A stretch of 64,000 bases of DNA, taken from Antitrichia curtipendula. Taxonomy: Eukaryota; Streptophyta; Bryopsida; Hypnales; Leucodontaceae. The stretch covers positions 25,748,696-25,812,695 of the forward strand of contig OX579638.1 in assembly GCA_951230915.1 (NCBI GenBank), given 5' to 3'. Under the pieces are notes generated by a model, which saw only the letters and a list, made by a program, of their open reading frames with translations, was not told the DNA's origin and did not search any database. A program made the position numbers and the translations under genes. Shown here in pieces: positions 44,171 to 57,489 of the stretch. Position 1 is the stretch's first letter; the number at the start of each line of letters is the position of its first letter.

Positions 44171-47100
44171 GAACACAATTCCTACTTTTTGACAATGAAT
44201 GGTCAAGCTCTCAACTTTAAATTATTCCATAATTATCCTTTTCAGGTTCATAAAGGATAATAGTTTTCATTATAAATACAACTTCTCCACCCTTCACTCT
44301 CACTATATATCAATAAAGAAATTCCTTTAATTAGCCATCAAAAATGTTCTTACGATAGATGGTCTTTAAAATTTACAATGAACTTCCTTACTAGCAGTGG
44401 ACATTTTCTGGTTTTACTATAATTTGGAAATTTAATTCTTGTTGAGCTCAGCCATATTTCATTTTTATTTAATAGTATTTTCAGCATTTTTAAAAATAAT
44501 TATTTTTTATCAATCCTGCCCTATGGCTACAATAATTTACCAAAAGTCTTACTAATTTGAACTAGTAGAGGTTGAAACATTTTGTATTGTACAAGTTCCT
44601 TCATATTTTATCTTTGTGATAATGCTAATATTCAAGGTGATTAATTTCTTCCCTTACTAATAGGACAAATTAGTATATTTGTATTTCTAATGGTTAGGTG
44701 AACAATTAAAATAAAGACTATTTCGTTCCAATTAATTTGAATTTTGAATTTAATTAAAAACATTAAATATTTACTAAATAATAAATGAATGAATCTTTGA
44801 ATTTTTAAATTGAATAATTTGAAATATAAAATCGTAAAAAATTTAGTTTATTATCTATAATTTTTTTAATTTACTAATTATAAATAGGATTCATTTTCTC
44901 CTTGCGCTACTAGTGATGCCCAACTAAAGGTTCTATGGGCCAATTTTACACTCTAGAGATTCTTGCAACAACAATTTTCTATGGATCTTAGAGCCCTAAA
45001 AGTATGTTGTCTTTGGTGAATGACACAAACCTCCTTTTGCTAATGCAATTTTGCATGTGTGTACTTATGATAGACATGGCATAAATCAGCATCTCAGACA
45101 AGATGCAAAACACGATGTTTATGGAGTATTCTATTGAAAATTTCCTCACAACCATTAAAATCTTAAGTGCAAATCTATAAAAAATTAAATTTATCAAAAA
45201 ATCCTCGAAGAGTAAATTTATGCTAATTGTCATCTAAAAATCTTGTTTTCAAAAAATTGAATGCATGACAATTAGGAGATGAGAGTTATTAGATTGACTA
45301 GAGATAAAACAAGAATGCATGAGGCAACACCAATTCACAATCTAAAAAAAATAAAAGAAATTGCAACTTAATCCGTAGTCTTTCTCTCTTTGACTCTATG
45401 CTTACTAAAAAATTTCACCACACTACACTCAAAAGCCTCAAGTAATACTGGAGAAAATCCCAAAGCATACACTTTGTGCTTCAAATCTAAAATATTTGTT
45501 CAAATTGCCAATAAATTTGAAGAAAAATGAATTGATCCACAACATCATTAAAACTTGCAATACTAACAAACATTGTCAAATACAAGAAGTAGAGAGATCT
45601 AAGTCTTCTACATCTCCTAAAGATGAAAGCGAATTTGTAAAAAAAAACAAAAAAAACATGCCTAGGCTTTTTTGAAAGTTGGCAAACACAGTAATGGCAA
45701 GTGACACCACTTAGCGATGTCAAAACTGGAAAGCTCCAACATGCAAGAGGATCCTTTAAATCTAGGAACGCAAAACAAAGACGAGGGTACTCAATGATTG
45801 TCATACTTGTGCAAGCACCTTGCTTCAATTCTATTGAAACCCTAGTTTCTTGATCCTCTTGGACCATGTGGTGGGATGGTAGGTAGATAAATAATTTACA
45901 TGGTAAAAAATGAAGTATTAACCAGAGCACCAAGTATTTCAAATGCTTATTTGGTCAATTCTAGGTGCAGGGTTTAGAAAAAATATATATCTTGAATAAA
46001 AATACTCATAAATAATTTTTTATTAGGATTCAAATATATATTTGAATATTACAAAAAATTGGATTGCAAATGTTTCTTTTCAATTCTATAAATATATTTT
46101 TTTAAATAAATAGATTTCTTTAGAATCTTATACTAACCCTAAAACTCTTGAGAACAAAATTGTCCTTTGGATGATTTTAGGAAAAGCTCTAAGATGGAGA
46201 AATCCTATTTTTTTTTCCAATTTTTTTTAGAAGACTTGCTTAAATTCATTATCAATGAATGGTGTTGGATAATCTTTTCTAATAATTTTTTTAACTTTCT
46301 TACTCTATATGGAATCATCATCATCAAGCATATGCTTCAACCATCATTTAAGAAGATTATGATTTTTGAAATCATTTATTTTTTATTTTTTTATTATGAT
46401 ATAATTTTCTAAAAGGACCTTATAAATGATACCCTCATCTTCATTATAATTTTGTTTCTAAATATTTTTGGCATATTTTTTTCATTCTAAATTTTAGCTT
46501 TGATAATTAATTTACAACAATTCACAGTTTCAATATTCAAAAAGCTACAAAAAGAAAAGTAAGTCAAGTCTTATGACCAACATGAATGAAGAGCCCACTA
46601 GAGATAGTTCTACTATCTAAGCCATAAAGGCTTAGGTAGCAAATAGTATCATTGGATCACATACAACATCTAATGCAAAGGCAATCACAAAACAAAATGA
46701 TTCAAGACATTGCATCTAGTTTTATCTTTGGCTAATGGTATTTAATATATCTCAAATTGGTGCATTGAGTACAAAATCTTTACACCAAAACAAATAGAAT
46801 GGAACAACACAACACATCCAAAAAATCTATGGACCTATTTCCAAAATCTTTTGAAATCTTTGTTAACCAACACATAAGACGTTGCCATTAATCATTAAAC
46901 ATTTGCTACATGTAAGTTTTTTGGAGTGTCATATCTCCCGCTTATTCTATAGAAACATAGCCCAAAGGGAACCACACTTGTATTATTAATTTATAAGAAT
47001 GAATCCTATGTTATTTTTATTATTTTGATAAAATTCCCTCATTATCTCATATCTTGTATTAATTTTAATACCTACCTCCTTATACTATTATCCATATAGC

Positions 47101-47199
47101 ACTTCTTCAAATTTTTTAATTGTTATATCATAATATAATCACCTTATTGAAAAAAATAGTTGGTCCTTTAGGAATAATTATTGCATTTGGCAAGCAATC
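44171..47199. other. AT-rich, no supported gene; one 151-codon ORF
   Basis: The minus-strand ORF 45942-45487 (with QEDQETRVSIELKQGACTSM) is long for such AT-rich DNA, but I see no domain, splice signal or homologous block. Treat it as hypothetical. Confidence 0.25.
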
Positions 47200-47897
47200 A
47201 ATGTTTTTTTAAATATTATTTTTTTCATAAACAAAAATTTGAAATTGGTTTTCTAGATTTATATATACGTGGAAAGTTTTGAATCATTCCATTTTAATTA
47301 ACAAGATGAAAGTTATTAAGAGTTTTAGTTTGTAGATTGTTTTAGATTTTCTACTCCAAAATAAACTTTGAAGTCCTTTATTTAACTCAATTTCAATAAT
47401 TTTTTGAAAAAAATAAAATCATAGGATGTAGGTTGTTTATTATAACATTACAACCATTGGTATTGGCATTTTTCAATTCCATAACTAAATTCTCAACAAT
47501 TTAGTATTTTGAATCATTCTCTACTGCTTTCTACTTATTATTATTTTTCTATATGTTGTACAATTCCAAATGATTTGGAAATTTTCAAGCATGTAGACAA
47601 CTTGCCTTGAAGAATGAATCCAAAGAAGCACCACCATTTTGGACATTTTCATACAAATGTGACCTTGTAAAGTGCAGCTGCCTGATTTTTTGTCACTTCA
47701 AACTCTAATGTCTTGCCATTTGTATGGTGGAAATTTTTGAATTTTTTCCACATCTTCTCAAACTAGTGTACTACAAGATCATACAGTAAAATGTGCCTAA
47801 TTTTTTTTTATTTATTATATAAATTTGGTACTTGTACTAGAAATGGTAGTTTTGGAGCGATTTTGGAAAAAACATAGTCAAGGAACCTTAGGGGCTA
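47200..47897 (+). mobile_element. 5'-truncated piggyBac-like element, subfamily 3
   Basis: GAATCATTCCATTTTAATTA, TTTGAAGTCCTTTATTTAAC, GGCAACTTGCC-like and GACCTTGTAAAGTGCAGCTG match 36298-37248 in the same order. The end CCTTAGGGGCTAA is a decayed CCTTTAGGGGTTAA. Confidence 0.6.
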
Positions 47898-48010
47898 AAT
47901 TTGGTGCCTTCCTAAAAGTGCGTGTCATAGTGTTATATTTTTATATTATAGAGCATACAGTTAGATAGTTGGTGCATTACTTTGTGACCTTGTGAAGTTC
48001 ACAACCAAAT

Positions 48011-48965
48011 TTAACCCCTAAAAGCCCATTGTCCCTTCGGGGGACAAATGCATTTTTGGGCAGGTACCTACGGGCTGCAATTTTCTCCTGATTTTTTGAA
48101 ACTTTTTTTGGAGGTAGAAAAGCTGATTAGCTACATGGGAATATAATTTTTTTCCCAACCGGTGCCTGGTAACAAAAGTTATGACCAAATAAGCTCAAAA
48201 CAGGGGACGGGGGGCAGCGTGGGCAGCAAAAAAAATTTGCACTTTTTTATTTTTTAGTATTTTTTAGTATTTTTTAGTATTTTTTTCTCATAGATTATAT
48301 TTTTTTCTATCTGGAAAGATTTGATTCATTTCATTTGGATTTGTTATGAGAAAGTTATGGACATTCTTGTTTTTCGGGCAGTTAGAGCATCTTTTTGAAA
48401 AAATAACTTGTAGGATTCATTTCTAAATGCAATTTTTCAAATTTTTCAATTTTTTTTTTTTTTCATGGTTTAGTTTACTTGCTAGAACAATCTCACCATA
48501 GGGATTAGTGCATTTTAATTCCATCTAAAATATATGAATACTTTAGATTTTCCTTCTATCTCATACCTACTTCTCCTTAACAATTTTTTTAATAATGAAA
48601 ATTATGGTTTTTTGATTTGATTTTTTTTAATTAGACTCTCAACTCAATTCTCCACTATAATGATTTAAAGCTCAAAACTCTGTAGTGCAAAAATTTTAAG
48701 TTAAAAATGTTCAAAGTCAAAAAATCCAGTCCCACAATGTGCTGAAAAATTTGTTTTTTTCACTTTAAACGTAGATATCTTGCAATCTGTGCAATCAAGA
48801 ATTCTGAAATTTTTTCCACACATTCTCATACTAGTTAGGTGTACTAAGATCCTACGGTTAGATGTGCAAAAAAAACATTTTTAATTTTTTTTCACTCTTT
48901 GCTAAAAAAGTGGCAGTTTTGGGTGTTTTTTGGCAGAAAAAAGGCCTTGGGCCTTTAGGGGTTAA
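48011..48965 (-). mobile_element. TTAA-flanked piggyBac-like element, subfamily 1, reverse copy
   Basis: Starts TTAACCCCTAAAAGCCCATT and ends GGGCCTTTAGGGGTTAA. The interior is the reverse complement of 31949-32868, including AGCTCAAAACAGGGGACG and AGATATCTTGCAATCTGTGC. A (TTTTTTAGTA)x3 microsatellite lies at about 48250. Confidence 0.75.
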
Positions 48966-49439
48966 AATTTGAAAACAACAATTTGACTGAAACAAACTTG
49001 GATGTGAAATTAGTCATTTTAAACTTCCCAACCACACATTACAAGCTAACATACAACTTTTTCTTAAGCTTCTAATGAATTTTAAAGTTAGAAAAAAAAC
49101 TAAACTTACATGGTTAAGGGGGTAGGCTTATACTTGCATTAAGCACTAATTCATATGTTTTTTTACAAGATTGGAAGGCCAATCCTAATAGCTACAAACC
49201 AACTTTATGATCTTTAAAAAGAAAATATTCATTTTAATTCAATATTTACATGCAATAGTATATTATCATATACTGGCACACATTGTGATATATTAGTGTA
49301 TCAACAGTGCTTTATTGGTGTATATTATAAAAACTAAAGATCTTCCACACTTTGGAATGCAACAAATTCTTGTACCATTTGACGCAATGCAAGATATCTA
49401 ACATTTGTCCAATTTGCACTGAGTTCGAGATCTTTACGG
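48966..49439. other. No recognisable feature
   Basis: AT-rich; TATTATCATATACTGG at 49260 is not part of a repeat I can define. Confidence 0.45.
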
Positions 49440-50520
49440 ATGTCACGTCATTCAAAATTATATGCTTCCAGTGACTACTTTTGACTCCTCTGAGATTTGA
49501 AGGGTTACACATTCTCCACATACGGAGTACAATTGTAGGCTTTGTAGCATTGACAAGTGCCCTCCAATGGGGAATATTAGTAGTTGCAAAAGGTGTTACA
49601 CATGCGTACTACGCGGACACGTCGTGCTCAAGGTGCCCCCTATTTTGGGTTTGTGTATGCCTTGGAACTTCTGTGACCAATCACAAGCCGTGTATACCCA
49701 AGCCACCTCCAATCACAAGCCACGTATACCCAAGCCAGCTGCGTATGCGTTTAACGAGCCCCTACCAAAGAAAGACAAACCTTGGTCCCCTAAAATGTAC
49801 ACGCCAAGTCATTTTGATGCCCCAAGAATCCCACGCTGGGTCAGCTGATTTCAGAGGAAGCTGTCCAACTAACTGCCTCTCTATCATCTCTTGAGCTTGA
49901 CCCCAGGCAGGGGGGCATGGCAGGCTTTCAACCGGCCTCATCAGATGGGGCTCCTGGACTGCCAATTTCCCCAGCCATCAATCTGGTCATGCAGCTTGCT
50001 CACCCCATCCGGCCGCCCGGCCTTTCTCCTGGTCTTACTCCCACCCCGGTGGAATGGGGAAGAAAAAAAGAAGAAAAAAAAAGGAAAAAGAAGAAGAAGA
50101 AGAAAACCCTGCCACATCCAGCCTTGACCTGTTGCCCCAGTCGATCCCCCATTCAGAGGCTTGGTATCCCCTGTGCAGAACAAATCTTGTCTCTAACTCA
50201 GGAGCTGGAGTCAATTGTACACTGGTAAGAGCAGTGGATTTTGAAGATCCTGGCTATGATCAAATCTCTTGCGACGACTCCTGTAGTCATTCTTTTTTTT
50301 TTTTGCATTTCAGTTGAGAACATATTCACAGGAGTTGCAGGCAGGCACCCCGACCGTGAAACAAAACCCACCCTCATAATCTTGTGCATGATTGTCTGGA
50401 TCCATCCCCCGCCCCTTCCGGCCCTCCGTACTGCCAAGGATTCTTCATGATATATTGCACTTCTTTTGAGCACATTTGAACACATCAATCTCCGCAATTC
50501 GGGTACAGCAGTCAGGGACA
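49440..50520 (+). other. GC-rich island with gene-like fragments
   Basis: Composition changes sharply from the AT-rich surroundings. The plus-strand frame 49567-49848 reads PRIPKPAAYAFNEPLPKKDK and MYTPSHFDAPRIPRWVS. A second frame runs from about 49830 through LGQLISEEAVQLTASLSSLE and MAGFQPASSDGAPGLPISPA to GLTPTPVEWG, then hits an AAG/GAA run (50055-50105). A 30-bp tandem duplication (CACAAGCC..GTATACCCAAGCCA) lies at 49682-49742. No domain is recognised; it could be exon fragments of a host gene captured by a transposon, or a decayed element. Confidence 0.35.
50215..50275 (+). repeat. Possible tRNA-derived SINE promoter (A and B boxes)
   Basis: TGGTAAGAGCAGTGG (50223-50237) fits a tRNA D-arm/A box, and ATGATCAAATCTC about 20 bp further resembles a B box. 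The spacing is tight and no cloverleaf acceptor stem is seen. Confidence 0.3.
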
Positions 50521-50850
50521 AGATATGGAGTCCTTGATTTGTTCAGATTCCTCAAATAGGGAGCTCAGCTTAAGCTTAGTTCTAACTTACGCAATTCAAA
50601 AACTCACTCTTCAGTACGTTTAGAAGGTCGCTGGGCTGTAAGTTTAAAATCTAGTATGGGATCCTGTAAGAAATTGAAGTTGCAAGAGGACTGGACCAAA
50701 TGCAAAAGTTTTGAGAAGCTGAATTGGGGATACAAATGGCACAGAGTGCAAGTGTTGTGGAGGGGATAAACATGATATTAACAAAGAACTCAAACATGGT
50801 AACAAAAAACTCAGACATTATCAATGTCACTTCTGGGAATAACTTACATA

Positions 50851-51410
50851 TAAGGTAACAGGTCCAGAAATCCACCCACCTAAGAGTTGAAACTGAATTT
50901 TGGGGAGGCGAAGTATAGTGGGACGCCCCACCACGAGGGCGTCCCGCTGTGTGAGGGCCCTGCAACGAGGCCCGAGGGCGTAGCCCGAGGGTGAGTGGCG
51001 GGGACCTCACACAGCGGGATGCCCGAGTGGTGGGGTCCCGCTGCGTTAAGCACGAGCTACCAGGAGCTGTAATGGAAGCATTACGCTCCAAAATCAAGTT
51101 GTTTTTCCTAAAGCAAAGGGCTCCGGAGTGCTTAACGCTTCTTGAAATAAATTTTCAAGTAAATTTTCCTGGAAAGACAAGAGGATTTGGCATCTAACCC
51201 AAAGTTGTTTCATATTTTCTGGAGCTTTGTGGAATTAGTAATAAAATTTTGAAGTTGAAATGGACATAGGACTCTAAAATCGCCCACCTCCTAAAATGTA
51301 CATTGTTTGTACATTGCTGAAGGCTATGAAAAAGCATCATATACACACAATGTATATTTGATGAGGTGGATGATTTTTGAGCTCGTGTGATTTTTGAGCC
51401 TGTTACCTTG
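50851..51410 (+). mobile_element. TAAGGTAACAGG-ended MITE carrying a GC-rich nested insert
   Basis: Starts TAAGGTAACAGG and ends CCTGTTACCTTG. The right half (TTTCAAGTAAATTTTCCTGG, CATCTAACCCAAAGTTGTTT, ATTTTGAAGTTGAAATGGAC) is homologous to the TAAGGTAGGA family. Inside, 50920-51060 is GC-rich with facing arms GGGACGCCCCACCACG / GTGGTGGGGTCCC and GCGTCCCGCTGTGTGAGG / CCTCACACAGCGGGATG, apparently a separate palindromic insertion. Confidence 0.7.
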
Positions 51411-51784
51411 TAAGCTTTCCATTGGCAACTAGCAGATTTGACAGAAAGTATTACTGAAAAGTAATGCTGATTTATTTTTTGGAAATAAATGGTTACATGT
51501 TTCGAAATCAAGTGAAATGCAAGTCACATAATGTAGAAGTTTTAGTAATTCAAATTTGATTAAAGAATCATGTGCACCATTAAGTATACATATACCTTTG
51601 GATAGTTGTATGAGCAGGGTGTTTTTCATTGATGTGCTGTGTGGTGAGGGGTGGAGAGGTCCTTCTTATAGTGAACTTCATTGTTATTCAGCATTCCAAA
51701 AAAGTTATGGAAAATTGGAAGCAAGGTGGGAGCTTGACCGCTCAGAGGAAATACGCAGTAATTATGTTCTGAGAGGAACTTCAG

Positions 51785-52110
51785 ACCTTAATTAAGCATT
51801 GTAAATCAACTTTTTTCAAATTGTAGTCAACTGAGAAAATGAAGGAAATCAAATTCAATTTCACCTCCAAGAATCCATTAGAAATTTTGAGTCTTCAATA
51901 GAAAGTTATGAACAAATGTAGAGTCATAAATGTTGACAATATTTTTCCCTATCCTCCTCTGAACTTTGTCTATAACTTTTGACTGGAGTTTTTAGATCAA
52001 AGACGGGTTCTTGGAGCTGATATTGAACTTAGTTTCCTACATTTTCTCAGTTGATCAAGTTTTGAAAAAAGTTATTTTGCTATGCTTAAATGAGGTCTGA
52101 AGTGCAGCTG
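51785..52110. mobile_element. ~330-bp foldback element (family 1)
   Basis: CAGACCTTAATTAAGCATTG pairs loosely with GCTATGCTTAAATGAGGTCTG. Internal CAACTGAGAAAATGAAGGAA and TACATTTTCTCAGTTGA face each other. Same plan as 26230-26555. Confidence 0.65.
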
Positions 52111-52367
52111 TGAACAAGTGACTTGACTATGAGTAGTTGAGTTCTTTCATGTCCTTACATATCCCATATGGATTGTTGTACCTCCTACCTCCCCACTTGT
52201 ATAATTCACTTACATTAGAACAAGTCATTCATGGCGTTCCAAGATGAGTATTGAGGTAAGAAATATGTAGAGTATCGCCATGTGATGAAAAGTTTGTTGA
52301 ATGTACTATTCTCAATTTAATTAATTAATCGGCAAGGTGGTCGCATACCTACTATTTGCCTATGGTA

Positions 52368-52545
52368 CTAGATATTTGTGCCAAATGATGTTCCACTGAT
52401 TAATGAGGACAAAATTCTATGTGCCAACAAAGTCAGCGATTATCCCAAGGCAATTTTCAAAGTCAATGATGCTTTTGCTGACATTGGCAATCAAAACAAT
52501 CACCAATCACTTCTTTGTAAGTATGGAGAAACCGGTTAAGGAGTA
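52368..52545 (+). pseudogene. Short coding-like fragment, unidentified
   Basis: An open frame without ATG reads IFVPNDVPLINEDKILCANK, then SDYPKAIFKVNDAFADIGNQ, then LLCKYGETG and TAA. It looks more protein-like than its surroundings but has no recognised family. It may be a gene fragment. Confidence 0.25.
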
Positions 52546-52568
52546 GGATTGCCTTGTTGTCAAAGGAA

Positions 52569-52640
52569 TCTCAAGGTGCTGATTTTTATTGATATCTCAA
52601 GGTGCTGATTTTTGCTGATTCTCAAGGTGCTAATCTCAAT
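52569..52640. repeat. Three tandem copies of a ~25-bp unit
   Basis: TCTCAAGGTGCTGATTTTT occurs at 52569 and again about 27 bp later; a third, TCTCAAGGTGCTAAT, follows. Confidence 0.75.
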
Positions 52641-55600
52641 GTAGTGTTGTCAAATCTTTAATTAATATAGTTAAATTCAAATTGGACACATGATATTGTA
52701 TTGAAATGATTTCCACAATAACTTTCCAACGGTATATTATGAGCCTAATTTGGAGTTAAATTGTTATTGTCAGTGTTAAGAACAACAAGTCACAAAATAG
52801 TGGTGATTTGCTATTTTAGATTAAAGTCAATTTCCAATTTTGACCAGGTGTTTATCAACTATATCTCTTTAATTCATGTGATCTTTCCTTCCAAAATTTC
52901 AATTAAGTTTACTCATTTCTCCTTAACCAATTTTGCAAGAAAGTGTAACTTTATATGAAAACACTTGGCAATCACTTTATCTTCTAGAGAGCTCAACCAA
53001 GTTTACCAATACATGGAACTTGGCTATAAGGTGTAAGTACTTATATTCTCCAAATGTGGCAATTTGGAATAAAACTAAGTGGTAGTTGGATGAAGAATAA
53101 TGTGGTTGTTTTAGCATTTAGTAGAGTAGATGTGTTGAAGTGAAAAGAAAGAAATTTGACCCAAAAATAGAGACGTTCAGTTATGAAGTTCACAAATATT
53201 TGATAGTAAGGTTGTCTATAAATGAATCATTTATACATGCTAAAAAAATGGCAATGAGCATCCAACTGGGGGATTCACATAATGAATATTTTGAAGATGT
53301 CTCCCAGTGGCTTCCTTTATAGATTTTACTGTACATTACTTTCTATTCATGCACATATTTCAATTGTTGATATTTGGGCATAGTTGATAATGGATGATCA
53401 TACATAAAAACTATTTTCTACAAAATCTTTATTCATGTGGAACTATAAGACCTATGCTATTCATCTTCTTTGTTTTATTGGATCATGAAATTACTTAAAC
53501 GACAATGTATATGTATTTCATACAATAAGTAAACTATCTAATTAATGTATCTGGAAGTGAATTATGAGAATTTAGTATCAAATTGATTTGTCTCATTATT
53601 GCTACATTAACTTCTAAAATTCCTTTGATCAAAATTGGAAAATATTCCTACAATTACTCAAAACCAATACCTTCTAAAAGTAGATCTATAAATCAAAATT
53701 TTAACCACTTTGTAAAATTTATAACTATAGAATCTTATTTTTTATCAGCACACCAAGGGGCTTGCCTAAAAAAATTGGGTCTAAAAGCAATGTATGGGTG
53801 AGATATGACAAGAGCAAGACAATGTTATTTTCAAGGTTGCCCAAGCTTTTGACAATGTAATAGTTTTAAGCTTTTGAGTCTTATAATTCAAATTTTACTT
53901 TGCAAAAAGATGTAAGGACTTCAGATTTGAATAGAGGTTCAAGTTAGAAAGCAATATGCAATTTTTCCAAGCAAAATAATGTTCTGATCTACCTACCCTA
54001 TAGTGGAGGTCAAAACCAAAAAAAACATAATTTTTTAACCAACCATTGGATCTTTGTAATATTAAACTCCTTAGAAGATTGTTTGATTTTCCAATCTCAA
54101 AAAAAAATGAAAAAAAAAAAATCTAATACTTCACTTTGGATGCCCTAAAATACACAAAATCATTTTGGATTTTAACCATTAATTTGTTTGTTCATTTTTT
54201 CTTGAGATTGAATAGAATGTACTAGTACAATCTTGTAGTCTACATTGAGAGTGAGTACCTCAAAAAATTTAAGATTATTTAGTTGCACAATTCAATAGAT
54301 ATTTAAGTTTGAAGTTTTATTTAGGTCTATGAAAAAACAAGGTAGTGCACTTTGAAGGAACATATCTTAATGAGAATGTACTGAAATTATGACCTTATGT
54401 GCTCAATGAAAGATAAGAGAGTTGAAAATGCTCATCTAAAATTTCACAACATTCTAGTTATTTAATAATTTTTGGTAGAGCTTGCAATGCACGTTAGTCA
54501 TTGAAATGAGAGTAGTGTTTGTAAGAAAAATAAGAATGGCAGACTTGTCCTTTTCTTGTGCTCCTTGCATATGCCCTTTTTGAGGTGGAAAATAATCACA
54601 TTGGTTGGCTTAAAATAATACCCAAACTTAACCAAGAAATATAAATAGAAAATTTCATATGTCATTTTCAAACCACATAGTCTAAACAATGCCATCTAGG
54701 ACTAGTACAAATTTTAAATTTCAATTGCAGTCTAAATTGTAAAAGTGACATCTCTAAGAATAGAATATATTTTAGACATTTAATATTTCTATAGATTTCA
54801 GATATCTAGGGTTGGCATAGATTTCAGACTGCGTTGTCTAAACTATAAAAATGTAAAAATTGTGGAATGACTGCCATTTTTAATGAATTTTTCCATATGA
54901 GCTGTAATTTTGTAAATTATACAACACCATTCAACTTAGAATTTTTCCACAAGGCGGAGTTTGACTTGGAATTTGATGAAACTATAGCCATTGGATTCAT
55001 AATGGATTCCATTTTTTAAAAATAATTTTTATTTTAAAAAGCCCTCAAAATTTGAGAATAGGAAGCTCAAAAAAGAAGGGCAACTACCATAAAATGGTCA
55101 TTTAGGTCAATAGGGGTTAAAGAGCTTTAAAGTTTAAATCCATTATAATTAAGGTAATTAAGATCTATCCACACTTACAACACTATTAGAACTAGTGTTA
55201 GCAAAATGAATGAAGGTCAAACATTTACCTCGACTTAATTCATGTCCAACATCCTTATTCCACCATTCCTAACATTGAGTGCACATGAAGTGTCCAAACT
55301 TAATTTTGATTGAGGAGTTCAAATGTTGAATAGTAGGATTTGAAAAGACCTTGGACTACAGCCGAACAACTTGGTATTGGACTTCCTTCTTGTGCGATAG
55401 GTTCCACACAAGTCCAATAAGTTCCTTTACAAGTTTGACAACACTTGGCTTTGTACCTCGTTTTCAAGCTCTTACCAAGATAGAGCCATCAGCTCACAAC
55501 TTAAGAAACCTGCCTATAGGTCCTTTGTGTAACTTAGTGTTGTGTAATTTTATTTGCTTTTGATGAATTCTCTCTCTAGAGACGCTATGTTCGGCTTTCT

Positions 55601-55818
55601 GCCATTTGTTCTTGGTTATTTTTTTGGAATAAACTCCAAATTGATGAAAAACAAAACAAAACTGTTGAATATTAATATTCTTTTCATGATCAATAACCAA
55701 ACTAATTTTGAACGACCAAACTAATTTGAAGATCTGCATTGACTACCTTTAAAGGTTGTATGAGGTAAAATCATCATTTGTTGAATCCAAAAGAATTGAC
55801 CGGTGATGGAAGGGATAC
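52641..55818. other. AT-rich, no supported gene
   Basis: Only short ORFs. TCATTTAGGTCAATAGGGGTTAAAG at about 55098-55122 resembles a decayed piggyBac-like right end. Confidence 0.4.
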
Positions 55819-56846
55819 TTAACCTCTAAAGGACCAAGGCTTTGTTTTTATCAAAACCATTCAAAATTGCCATTTCTTCTCTTTTCGTCCAAGGAAACAA
55901 ATTTTTTTATATTTTAGAATCTAATCCATAGGATCTTATATTTTACTTGTCTAAAATGATGTGATAAAATTTCATGAAGTTTGACTGTACATATTGAGAG
56001 ATATTAGCATTCAAAGTTGGAATTTATTTATTTTAACACTAGCTTGCAATTTTAGATGTCTTTGACCCCCATTAGTAAAAAATTTTACACTATGAAATTT
56101 AAATTAAATTTTTTTCTGTGTTGATAATTGAGTTGAAAGTCTTAGAAATTTTTTTCAACAAAACACACTTGATTTTCATTCTTTTAAAAAATGTTAAGTA
56201 GAAGTAGGTCCAAGATTGAAAGAAAAACTAAATCGTTAATAGCTCTAAGATGGGATTGAACTGATACAATAATTCCAATGATGAGATTGTTTTAGCATGC
56301 AAACTGAACCTTGTCAAACAAAATGTTTTGGAAAATTGTGAAAATTGCATTTCAAAATGAATCCTACAAGTTATTTTTTCAAAAATATGCTCAATTTGCC
56401 CAAAAAATCACCAATCCAAATGGAATGAATCATAGCTTCACATGTAGACACAAATTTAATAATTTAATTTCAAGCTTTTGTGGACTTTTTTTCCAGCATG
56501 TCGAATGAAATTTGAGCTTTCTGTGGTATAATTTTTGCTCTTGGGTACCAAATGAAATAAAAACACTACTAGAAAATCTAATTTTTTAATTTATTTGGTC
56601 ACATTGATTTGATTCAATTTTCTGTTGATTTGGATAGTAATCTGTTGATTTAAAAACAAATAAAAATAAAATGAACCAAATCAACAAAAAGATTGAATTT
56701 TTTAGTAGTGAAATTATATTCCCACAAAGCTAATAAGTTTTCTATCTTATGAAAAAGTTTCTAAAAGTTTCACTACAAATTGAAGTCATAAGAACTTGCC
56801 CCAAATCCATTTTGTCCCAATGGGACAATGGTCCTTTAGGGGTTAA
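55819..56846 (+). mobile_element. TTAA-flanked piggyBac-like element, subfamily 1, with nested CACTA MITE
   Basis: Starts TTAACCTCTAAAGGACCAAG and ends AATGGTCCTTTAGGGGTTAA. The interior is homologous to 31949-32868. The extra length is explained by the 147-bp insertion at 56564. Confidence 0.75.
56564..56710. mobile_element. 147-bp CACTA-type MITE nested in the piggyBac-like element
   Basis: Ends CACTACTAGAAAATC and TTTTTTAGTAGTG, flanked by AAA on both sides (3-bp duplication). The interior is AT-rich with GTTGATTTGG and CCAAATCAAC words, also seen in the 61688 element, suggesting the same family. Confidence 0.8.
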
Positions 56847-56929
56847 TATGTTGTATTGTGAGTATTGTTGCCTATATGTTTAGAATAAGAATTAGTTGAA
56901 TTGACTAAAAATTAATACTAGCACAATCC

Positions 56930-57480
56930 TAAAGTTCCTTGATTGTATTTTCACCAAAAATACTCTTCAATTGCCATTTGTACTCCATTCACAAAATTTG
57001 AGAAAAAAATCATTTTTTGCCTATATAACTATAGGATCTTGCAGTAGGGTGGGTTGAGAAAATGTGGAAAAAATTTCAAAAATTTCCACTGCATGGATTG
57101 GAAGATATTAGTATTTGATTTGACCAAAAGGAATTTAAGCCTGTGAAAAAACAGGGTAGCTGCACTTCAAGGGGTCACATTTGTATGAAAAAATGTCCAT
57201 GTTGGTGCTTCTTTGGATTCATTCTTCAAGGCAAGTTGGCTACATGCTTGAAAATTTTGAGATCATTTGGAATTGTATAACATATAGGAAAAAAATGCAA
57301 TGTCGTGACAGCATTGACAAAAAATCTAACATGGACTAGTTTTTTGAATTTCATATTTTCTTCATAAAAGACTTGAAATAAAAATTGAATGGTGGAGACC
57401 TTGTTCAACCTCTCTTTTACCACTGGAATATTTTTGATAACCAAAATTCTAAAATTTGAAGATTATAGGGGGTAGATTGA
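56930..57480 (-). mobile_element. Partial piggyBac-like element, subfamily 3, reverse
   Basis: CCTAAAGTTCCTTGATTG, GTAGCTGCACTTCAAGGGGT, ATGTCCATGTTGGTGCTTCT and TTGGAATTGTATAACATATA match 36298-37248 in reverse. The far end is lost before the CACTA element starts at 57490. Confidence 0.5.
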
Positions 57481-57489
57481 GTTTGGATT

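Noticed and set aside
45487..45942. 151-codon minus-strand ORF as a real gene
   Set aside because: Long for AT-rich DNA, but Phe/Leu/Tyr-rich with no domain; kept only as a note in the regional entry.
50198..50521. 107-codon minus-strand ORF in the GC-rich island
   Set aside because: Overlaps the tRNA-like segment and T-run; no domain and no splice or start support.
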